In this document: piece after piece, positions 39,805 to 46,390 of the stretch
Position numbering within the stretch: the stretch's first letter is position 1
How the letters are laid out: each line of letters starts with the position of its first letter
Source: an uncultured Bacilli bacterium
GTDB taxonomy: Bacteria; Bacillota_I; Bacilli_A; RF39; UBA660
Reading direction: 5' to 3'
DNA length: 46,390 nt
Assembly (NCBI GenBank): GCA_944358355.1
Contig: CALVQY010000007.1
Coordinates: forward strand, 1-46,390
The notes under the pieces: generated by a model
Told to the model about the DNA's origin: nothing
What the model saw: only the letters and a program-made list of their open reading frames with translations
Databases searched by the model: none
Position numbers and translations under genes: made by a program

Positions 39805-41370
39805 TTAAAAATCTATACTATCAAGATATTCTCTTGCAACATCTCTTGGATTTTCTCCTAGTTCATCTACTCTATAATTTAATTCACTCATAATATCATT
39901 ATTTAACTTACTTCCAAGACTACTTAATACTTCTTCTATTTCTGGATACTCTTCTAAAGTATCACTTCTAACAAGTGGTATTGCATAGTATGGTGGAAAA
40001 GCATTTTTATCATCTTCTAAGACGACAAGATTAAATTTCTTTAATAATCCATCAGTTGCAAAAGCATCTACGACATCACTTTCATTATTTATTAAAGCTG
40101 TATATCTTGGACTACCATCTATCCCAATAACATCTTTAAAGTTATAGCCATAAACACTACTTACTCTATCTAGTCCATCTTCTCTATTGATAAATTCAAG
40201 ACTTGGGCTGATGACAAGATTACTTGAAACACGTGATAAATCACTCATTGTCTTTAGGTTATAAAGATTAGCAGTTTCTTGTTTAACAGCAAGTGTATAG
40301 GTATTATTAAAGCCCATTTGATCTAACACTTCAATATTATATTTACTATTCAAATCACTTTTAACAGTATTATAAACTTTATCTATATCAGTAATAGGCT
40401 CATAATTTAGAGTATCCCCATAAACTGTACCAGTATAATCGATATATAAATCTATATCGCCTCTTTTTAAAGCTTCAAAACATACTTGAGTACCACCTAG
40501 ATTACAGTTTTCAACCGTCTCATAATCAGTTTTATCTTTAATCGCATCACTTACCATATAACAAAGGATATTTTGTTCCGTAAAGTCTTTACTACCAACA
40601 ACAATGGCATTATCATTTTTATTTGATGAAAAATATGTATAGCCGAAGATTATGACTATTATAATGGCAGTTACTATTAAGATAATCTTTTGATGGAATC
40701 TTTTCTTCTTTAGTAACTTTTTATCTATGTCACTACCCTTTTGAAGACTTATAGGGGTTACTAGTTTCTCGACTATTCCTATAATATAATCAACCGCTAA
40801 AGCTAAAAGACATGCTGGTATTGCCCCTGCTAGTATTTGATAGTTATTAACAGTTCTAATACCTGAGAAGACAAGATAACCTAGGCCTCCACCTCCGATA
40901 AAGGCAGCCATTGTCATTAGTCCTACCGCCGTTACAGCACTTATTCTAATACCTGCCATAATTACTGGTAAAGCTAGAGGTATTTGTATTTTTACAAGTA
41001 TTTGCCATTTAGTTAGTCCTATACCAGTTGCAGACTCTATCATATTGCTATCTATATTACTAATACCTGTAAAAGTGTTCTTAATAATTGGTAGTAAAGA
41101 ATATAAAACTACCATCACAATTGCAGGTGTAGTACCTATTCCAAGAAAAGGAATAGCAAAACCAAGTAAAGCCATACTAGGTATTGCTTGAATAACACTT
41201 GCAATACCTAAGACAGGTTTATTTATCTTTTTAACATAACTTATTAAAATACCAATAGGAACACCTATTATAATAGCAAGTAAGACTGATAGAAAAGTTA
41301 GTTCTATATGTTCTATTAATAAAGATATAATCTCTTCAATATTATCACTAATATATTCTAAAAACTCCAT
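39805..41370 (-). CDS. opuC: Osmoprotectant ABC transporter, fused permease and substrate-binding protein (OpuC-type)
   Basis: 521 residues. Residues 1-210 are the permease, with five or six spans and the coupling region 'ESATGIGLTKWQILVKIQIP'. After a further span (about 228-248), residues 255-521 form the binding protein ('IVVGSKDFTEQNILCYMVSD', 'GDIDLYIDYTGTVYG'), displayed outside the membrane. Uptake of glycine betaine, choline or carnitine is expected. It overlaps the ATPase gene stop by one base. Confidence 0.93.
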   Translation of the reverse strand: MEFLEYISDNIEEIISLLIEHIELTFLSVLLAIIIGVPIGILISYVKKINKPVLGIASVIQAIPSMALLGFAIPFLGIGTTPAIVMVVLYSLLPIIKNTFTGISNIDSNMIESATGIGLTKWQILVKIQIPLALPVIMAGIRISAVTAVGLMTMAAFIGGGGLGYLVFSGIRTVNNYQILAGAIPACLLALAVDYIIGIVEKLVTPISLQKGSDIDKKLLKKKRFHQKIILIVTAIIIVIIFGYTYFSSNKNDNAIVVGSKDFTEQNILCYMVSDAIKDKTDYETVENCNLGGTQVCFEALKRGDIDLYIDYTGTVYGDTLNYEPITDIDKVYNTVKSDLNSKYNIEVLDQMGFNNTYTLAVKQETANLYNLKTMSDLSRVSSNLVISPSLEFINREDGLDRVSSVYGYNFKDVIGIDGSPRYTALINNESDVVDAFATDGLLKKFNLVVLEDDKNAFPPYYAIPLVRSDTLEEYPEIEEVLSSLGSKLNNDIMSELNYRVDELGENPRDVAREYLDSIDF

Positions 41371-42491
41371 TACTCATCACTCCCTTCTAGAAATTGACTA
41401 CTTAAGGAAGTAAGAAGACTACCTCTTGTAATTAAGCCTTGTAAAATGCCTTTAGAATTAACTACAGGAATAGTAGTTGTTTTAGCATTATTAACAACGT
41501 TTAATACATCTACAAGGGAATCTGTTTCTTTAACACTAATAGAATTTTTAGATATATAGTTACTAGCATTTTTCTTTAAATCAGAATCTTTTGATAATTC
41601 ATCTATAATAATAGAACCTAAATATTTATGTTTACTATCTACAACCATCAATGTATCTACTTTTAAATTTCTCATTTTAGTAAGACATCTAAATAAAGAT
41701 AAATTTTCACGACAAGTAACAGGTGTTTTTAACATAATATCTTTTACTTTAATAAATTCAGGTGATGTCCATATTCTCTTAGGTCCTACAAAGTTACTAA
41801 CAAACTTATTTTTAGGATGTTTTAAGATATTTTCAGGAGTATCATACTGAATAATATGTCCACCATCCATAATACATATTTTATCGGCTATCTTAATGGC
41901 TTCATCCATATCATGAGTAACAAAGACAATAGTCTTTTTAAATTTATTTTGAATTCTTAAAAGTTCATCTTGTAAAGAGTTTCTAGTCATAGGATCCAAA
42001 GCTGAAAAAGGCTCATCCATAAGTATTATAGATGGATCTGTTAAAAAAGCTCTTGCAACTCCAACTCTTTGCTGTTGACCTCCTGATAATTCTGTAGGAT
42101 ATCTATCTAAATAAGATAAATCTAGTCCTACCATATCCATCATTTCTTTAGTCTTTTTATTAATATCATCATCAGGCATCTTCTTTAATCTTGCTATTAA
42201 ATCAATATTTTCTCTAATGGTAAGATGAGGAAAAAGTCCTGTCTGTTGGATAACATAACCAATATTTCTTCTTAGTTCAATAACGTTTTTATTATTAACA
42301 TCTTCCCCATCTATTAAAATATGTCCTTTAGTAGGATTAATTAATCTATTAATCATCTTTAAAGTTGTAGTTTTTCCACAACCACTCTCTCCTATTAGAC
42401 AAACAATATTTCCTGTATCTATTTTAAAAGAAATATTAGAAAGAACATTAGTACTTTTATATTTTTTAAAGACATTTTTAAACTCTATCAT
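41370..42491 (-). CDS. opuCA: Osmoprotectant ABC transporter ATPase with CBS domains
   Basis: 373 residues. Walker A 'GESGCGKTT' (about 34-42), signature 'LSGGQQQR', Walker B 'IILMDEP', H-loop 'VFVTHDMDEA'. The C-terminal 120 residues hold two CBS repeats ('LMVVDSKHKYLGSIIIDEL', 'IPVVNSKGILQGLITRG') that sense ionic strength or nucleotides in this family. Powers the fused transporter downstream. Confidence 0.95.
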   Translation of the reverse strand: MIEFKNVFKKYKSTNVLSNISFKIDTGNIVCLIGESGCGKTTTLKMINRLINPTKGHILIDGEDVNNKNVIELRRNIGYVIQQTGLFPHLTIRENIDLIARLKKMPDDDINKKTKEMMDMVGLDLSYLDRYPTELSGGQQQRVGVARAFLTDPSIILMDEPFSALDPMTRNSLQDELLRIQNKFKKTIVFVTHDMDEAIKIADKICIMDGGHIIQYDTPENILKHPKNKFVSNFVGPKRIWTSPEFIKVKDIMLKTPVTCRENLSLFRCLTKMRNLKVDTLMVVDSKHKYLGSIIIDELSKDSDLKKNASNYISKNSISVKETDSLVDVLNVVNNAKTTTIPVVNSKGILQGLITRGSLLTSLSSQFLEGSDE

Positions 42492-42503
42492 AATTTACCC
42501 CTT

Positions 42504-43127
42504 TTAATAAAATATTTTACTTTTTATTTCTTTATCTATATTATTAACAAAGTATTTTGCATCTAATTCATCTCCTACAGCAAGTCCATAATGAATAGGA
42601 ATAGCATATATAGGTTTTATAGTATTTGCAAACTCTACGGCTTCTTCCCTAGTCATTGTATAGACACCACCTACTGGTAAGAAAATAACATCAGCTTTTA
42701 TCACCTTTAATTCTTCTATTACATCTGTATCTCCTGCAATATAGTAAGTTATATTATTAAGCGTTACAATATAACCAACATAACCTGCATCTTTAAGATG
42801 ATATTCTTTATCTATATTATAAGCAAGTACAGTCATAAATGATATGTTATCTAAGTTATAAATATTATCAGGTTTAACTTCTAAAGTTTTATAGCCATCT
42901 AACTTTTCTATAACACTAGATGGTCCAATTATAATAGTTTTTTTATTTACTAAATTATTTATAGAATCTAAATCAAAATGATCCCAATGCGAATGGGTTA
43001 TAAAAATATAATCTGCATTATTTACTTTTTCTCTAATATCATAAGGGTCAAAATAAATAGTTAACCCATCAGTAATCTTAATACTGCTCTGGCAATTTAT
43101 AGAAATATTATCTAAATTTTTAATCAT
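42504..43127 (-). CDS. Metallo-beta-lactamase-fold hydrolase (UPF0173-like)
   Basis: 207 residues with HSHWDHFD (HxHxDH, about 45-52), 'YYIAGDTD' and 'IPIHYGLAVG', the zinc ligands of the fold. Related to UPF0173 proteins of unknown substrate. Upstream of the transporter genes in the same direction; perhaps one transcript. Confidence 0.85.
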   Translation of the reverse strand: MIKNLDNISINCQSSIKITDGLTIYFDPYDIREKVNNADYIFITHSHWDHFDLDSINNLVNKKTIIIGPSSVIEKLDGYKTLEVKPDNIYNLDNISFMTVLAYNIDKEYHLKDAGYVGYIVTLNNITYYIAGDTDVIEELKVIKADVIFLPVGGVYTMTREEAVEFANTIKPIYAIPIHYGLAVGDELDAKYFVNNIDKEIKSKIFY

Positions 43128-43234
43128 TATTTCTCACTTACCTTTCTCTACCTTCTTAATTATATCAATTTCTCTTAATATTTGGAATAAAAGTTTAAAA
43201 AAAGTTCATATTAAAGATGAAAGGACTGATTTAA

Positions 43235-43675
43235 ATGGATGAAAGTTTAGAAATTGTTAATCACATTTATAAAGATAGTGAAATGGCTATATCTACTTTA
43301 ACAAAACTTAGCAATACCCTAGAGAAAAAAGATAACAAGATTAAAGATACTGTTGAAGATATCATTAAAGGCTATGAGAGATATTTTAAAGATGCTAAGA
43401 AAATATTAAATAATAATAACTGTAAAAAAGAAAAGAATGGTATTGTTTCTAAGGTAATGGCTAATATGGGTATTGATAAAGAAGTTAAAGATGATAATAG
43501 TGATTCTGCTATGGCAGATATGCTTATTAAAGGTGTATCAATGGGAAGTATTGACTTAGAGAAAAAGTTAAAGAAGTATAAAGATAAGGAAATTGATGAT
43601 AAAGTCTTAGAACTTGCTAATGATTTTAAGGATTTTCAAGATGATATCATTAAAAAGTTAAAAGAATATTTATAA
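43235..43675 (+). CDS. Helical protein of unknown function
   Basis: 146 residues, nearly all helix: 'SEMAISTLTKLSNTLEKKDN', 'VEDIIKGYERYFKDAKKIL', 'MADMLIKGVSMGSIDLEKKL'. Resembles four-helix ferritin-like hypothetical proteins, without clear iron ligands. Confidence 0.65.
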   Translation: MDESLEIVNHIYKDSEMAISTLTKLSNTLEKKDNKIKDTVEDIIKGYERYFKDAKKILNNNNCKKEKNGIVSKVMANMGIDKEVKDDNSDSAMADMLIKGVSMGSIDLEKKLKKYKDKEIDDKVLELANDFKDFQDDIIKKLKEYL

Positions 43676-43680
43676 AAGAA

Positions 43681-43708
43681 AACTACTGAGCATTTAAGTT
43701 CAGTAGTT
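43681..43708. terminator. Bidirectional terminator
   Basis: AACTACTGA and TCAGTAGTT, nine pairs, with T-rich tails both ways between convergent genes. Confidence 0.9.
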
Positions 43709-44414
43709 ATTTTAAAGCCTTTTTTAAAAGATATGGTATCTCTTCTCCTATTTCTCCACCTATATTAGAGTATTTACCAGTAAAGATAATATCACCTTGT
43801 TCTATTAATTCTCCTGTATTATCAAAGTAAATTGCATTACTTGCAGGATCTACAATAGTATCACCACTTTTAGCATAAGCATGATAATGTCCTCCTTTAA
43901 AGATATGAGGTACATAACTTACAAAAGCATCATATTCTTCATTTTCTCTAACAAATTCTAATGTTCTATCAAAACATTCTTCATGTAATTTTTTATCAAA
44001 GATATATGATGATTTAGTATCTTTAAAATATTCACTAGCTTTCCCTAATTTTATCCTTCCAATATCAGTCTCTAATATAGTTTTATTATCAATAGTAGTT
44101 ACTTTATTTATAATAGGAACATCTTCTATCTTAACAAGAGGATTAACAGAAAGATAATCATAAATATACTCATTTAGTAGTGCCTGTTTATTATAATTTT
44201 GTTTCTTCAAATACAAAGCTATATCATCTTTTTGATACTTAGATAATTCTACATAATTAACTAAAAATCTATCTGTAATATCCTGTACATCTTCATAATC
44301 ACTATATGGCAAATTATAATGTCTTGCCAAACCTCTAAAATATGATAATACAGTTTTTAACTTATTTAAATCTTGATTTTCCATCTCAACTTCTTTAAAC
44401 TCATAATCACCCAT
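43707..44414 (-). CDS. Protein of unknown function
   Basis: 235 residues. Helical first half, then 'TKSSYIFDKKLHEECFDRTL' and 'AFVSYVPHIFKGGHYHAYAK' followed by 'DTIVDPASNAIYFDN'. The C...H...D order loosely recalls papain/transglutaminase-like folds; not enough to assign an activity. ATG after GAGGTT. Confidence 0.6.
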   Translation of the reverse strand: MGDYEFKEVEMENQDLNKLKTVLSYFRGLARHYNLPYSDYEDVQDITDRFLVNYVELSKYQKDDIALYLKKQNYNKQALLNEYIYDYLSVNPLVKIEDVPIINKVTTIDNKTILETDIGRIKLGKASEYFKDTKSSYIFDKKLHEECFDRTLEFVRENEEYDAFVSYVPHIFKGGHYHAYAKSGDTIVDPASNAIYFDNTGELIEQGDIIFTGKYSNIGGEIGEEIPYLLKKALK

Positions 44415-44456
44415 AACCTCATCCCCTTTAATTGGCTACATTATATCATATTTTAT

Positions 44457-44482
44457 CAAAAAAATAAAGCCCTAATCGGACT
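44457..44482 (-). terminator. Terminator of galE
   Basis: AAGTCC and GGGCTT with loop GATTA, then TATTTTTTT on the minus strand, overlapping the galE stop. Confidence 0.8.
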
Positions 44483-45476
44483 TATTCTTAAGTATATAGT
44501 TATATGACTCCCTACACATATCTTCTATTCCAAGTTCTGCTTTAAAGCCAATTTCTTCATAAGCTTTACCTGGATCAGCATAACAAGCATCTATATCTCC
44601 AGGACGCCTATCTACTATTTTATATGGTACTTTAACATTATTTACTTCTTCAAATGTCTTAACTAAATCCAAAACACTATATCCAGTCCCTGTTCCTAAA
44701 TTATAATACTCAATTCCTTTAAATCTAACACACTTTTCTAAGGCTTTTATATGTCCTTTAGCAAGATCAACAACATGAATATAATCTCTTACTCCTGTAC
44801 CATCATGAGTATCATAGTCATTTCCAAACACACTCAACATTTCTAATTCTTTAGTAGCAACTCTAACAATATAAGGCATTAAATTATTAGGTATCCCCCT
44901 AGGATTCTCTCCTAAAAGCCCACTTTTATGAGCTCCTATCGGATTAAAATATCTAAGCACAATTATAGACATCTCTTTATCTGCCTTAGATAAATCAGCA
45001 AGTATCCTTTCTATCATTAATTTAGTTGTCCCATATGGATTAGTTGTTGATAATGGAAAATCTTCTTTAATAGGTAATTCTTTAGGATTCCCATAAACAG
45101 TCGCACTACTAGAAAATACAAAATTATGACAGTTTTCTTTCTTCATAACTTCTAATAATGTAAGAGTAGAATCTAAATTATTACGATAATATTTCAAAGG
45201 CTCCCTAACTGATTCCCCAACTGCTTTATATCCTGCAAAATGAATAACAGCATCTATTTTATTTACCCTAAATACTTTCTTTACTTCTTCTTTATCACAT
45301 ACATCAATATCATAAAATTTAGGTCTTTTAGAAGTAATTTCCTCTATTTTTTCTAAAACATCAATACTAGAATTAGATAAATTATCAACAATAACTACTT
45401 CATAACCACTATTTAATAATTCAACACAAGTATGACTTCCAATAAAACCTAATCCCCCTGTAACTAATACCTTCAT
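44472..45476 (-). CDS. galE: UDP-glucose 4-epimerase
   Basis: 334 residues from ATG 45,476 (GGGAGG upstream). NAD-binding 'VTGGLGFIGSHTCVELL', catalytic 'SSSATVYG' and Y-x-x-x-K in 'NPYGTTKLMIE', substrate region 'YFNPIGAHKSGLLGE' and 'RPGDIDACYADP'. Interconverts UDP-glucose and UDP-galactose for cell-surface sugars. Confidence 0.96.
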   Translation of the reverse strand: MKVLVTGGLGFIGSHTCVELLNSGYEVVIVDNLSNSSIDVLEKIEEITSKRPKFYDIDVCDKEEVKKVFRVNKIDAVIHFAGYKAVGESVREPLKYYRNNLDSTLTLLEVMKKENCHNFVFSSSATVYGNPKELPIKEDFPLSTTNPYGTTKLMIERILADLSKADKEMSIIVLRYFNPIGAHKSGLLGENPRGIPNNLMPYIVRVATKELEMLSVFGNDYDTHDGTGVRDYIHVVDLAKGHIKALEKCVRFKGIEYYNLGTGTGYSVLDLVKTFEEVNNVKVPYKIVDRRPGDIDACYADPGKAYEEIGFKAELGIEDMCRESYNYILKNKSD

Positions 45477-45508
45477 AAAAAATCCTCCCATTATAAGATT
45501 AAAAGATA

Positions 45509-45952
45509 CTATCTCATAACCTGAACAGTATCTTTTAATTCCATCATTGCACTAGTTATCTCTTCTTCTATCTCTGTTAAAGCGCTCTTACTAATATTAG
45601 ATAAAATTACAAGTTCTCGAACCGTATCAATTATAATTTTTCCCCAAATAATACCACTTCTAACTTTTAAATCATTAAACAAATCAGGAGTAATGCTATC
45701 AAAGAAATAACCAAAAACAACTCTATCTCTAGCTATTACTAATCTTTTATTAGTAACGGCAATTATACCTGTACTAGTAACATCTAAAGAACTCTTATTT
45801 TTCTGAGCATAAAAAACATATCTAATAGTTTCATCATCATGTAAATGTTCAAGTAATATTTTAGAATGTTTTTTTAATCTCCATCCAATAGTCAAAGGAT
45901 ATTTACTTTTAAAATCAGTAAGTCCTTTTTTTAATATTTCTTCATTACTCAT
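45509..45952 (-). CDS. Bacterial PH-like domain protein
   Basis: 147 residues. 'GIIAVTNKRLVIARDRVVFG' then 'IIIDTVRELVILSNISKSAL' is the YokE/bPH pattern of a short PH-like barrel with a final helix. Role unknown; such proteins often respond to envelope stress. Confidence 0.7.
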   Translation of the reverse strand: MSNEEILKKGLTDFKSKYPLTIGWRLKKHSKILLEHLHDDETIRYVFYAQKNKSSLDVTSTGIIAVTNKRLVIARDRVVFGYFFDSITPDLFNDLKVRSGIIWGKIIIDTVRELVILSNISKSALTEIEEEITSAMMELKDTVQVMR

Positions 45953-45960
45953 ATTAACTC

Positions 45961-46390
45961 CTATTCATCAATAAATCCATTATCTTTTAAGAAATTAACA
46001 GTAGTATCTTTATCAGTTAAACCTTCTTGAATATCAACTATTTCATCATCTTTAACTACAAGTAATAAAGGTGTTCCATATCCTTCACTGAAATAATCAT
46101 CTGATTTAACCAATTTAGCTTGACCATCATCATCTAATTCATCAGTATTTAAATAGTTAACTTCTACTCCATACTCATAAACTATATTTCTAACAATAGG
46201 TTCCATTTCTTGACAATAATGACAAGTAGGCCTAGCTATATAAATAATTGAAGCTTCATCTCCTTCTTTAAGATCTAAATATTCATCAATATCAATATCA
46301 GTTAAATCTCCTTTATCAGTATCACTAGAAGTTGTACTTCCACCGTTATTACACTGTTGTAATTCTGATGTAAAGTAACTAGCACCAAAT
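45961..46390 (-). CDS. Thioredoxin-like protein (5' end outside the window)
   Basis: The frame is open to the right edge, giving about 143 residues. A low-complexity Asp/Ser/Thr linker is followed by 'EASIIYIARPTCHYCQEMEP', the CxxC (CHYC) of a thioredoxin fold, then 'YGTPLLLVVKDDEIVDIQEG' with the cis-proline strand. The linker and a likely upstream membrane anchor suggest action outside the cytoplasm. Confidence 0.8.
   Translation of the reverse strand, partial: FGASYFTSELQQCNNGGSTTSSDTDKGDLTDIDIDEYLDLKEGDEASIIYIARPTCHYCQEMEPIVRNIVYEYGVEVNYLNTDELDDDGQAKLVKSDDYFSEGYGTPLLLVVKDDEIVDIQEGLTDKDTTVNFLKDNGFIDE

Overview
The window is strongly AT-rich, uses UGA as a normal stop codon, carries strong AGGAGG-type ribosome binding sites and encodes Firmicutes-type genes. 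It suggests a low-GC member of the Bacilli and relatives, possibly an uncultured gut lineage (inference). Positions 1 to about 32,500 are one side of a tail-bearing prophage whose left end lies outside the window. The rest is host chromosome, beginning near a tRNA-Ser gene.

Prophage layout. The late (virion) genes run leftward from about 19,370. In order of transcription they are: a direct-repeat late promoter next to an ArpU-type regulator, a leader hairpin and terminator, a 26-residue membrane peptide, an odd tRNA, terminase small subunit, terminase large subunit, a second tiny membrane peptide, portal, minor capsid protein, a structured noncoding segment, scaffold, major capsid protein with an Ig-like tail, head-tail connectors, major tail protein, tail chaperones with a -1 frameshift, tape measure, tail hub, and fibre genes including a G10 tract, two cassette-like fibre tips and a collagen-like baseplate protein. 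The early and replication genes (19.4-29.9 kb, leftward) encode ERF annealing protein, a PD-(D/E)XK nuclease, two SSB-like proteins, a DnaB-type helicase, a winged-helix initiator with a likely internal origin, NinB, HNH proteins and a DNA methyltransferase. The lysogeny module reads rightward: an ImmR-type repressor, an ImmA protease, a small conserved protein and a tyrosine integrase.

Most interesting observation. The tRNA at 19,116-19,189 has the ends of a bacterial initiator tRNA (C1 x A72 mismatch, G2:C71, C3:G70, G4:C69, A73, CCA), but its anticodon is CUU, which pairs with AAG. Four late genes (terminase small subunit, portal, major capsid, major tail protein) have a strong Shine-Dalgarno sequence followed 8-10 bases later by an in-frame AAG where AUG should be. 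For three of them no canonical start preserves the conserved N-terminus. Two small peptides near 30 kb have the same layout. This fits a phage-encoded alternative initiation system: the middle base of the start codon (U to A) and of the anticodon (A to U) are both changed. I know of no described natural example.

Host part (32.6-46.4 kb). It contains tRNA-Ser(GCU) and tRNA-Lys(CUU), a CtpE-like P-type ATPase, small membrane proteins, a DUF4186 protein, a DNA-deoxyinosine/uracil glycosylase-like protein, a heavy-metal-binding protein, a convincing type I toxin-antitoxin locus of Fst-like layout (38.84-39.15 kb), an OpuC-type osmoprotectant ABC transporter with fused permease and binding protein, a metallo-beta-lactamase-fold hydrolase, galE, a PH-like protein and the C-terminal part of a thioredoxin-like protein.
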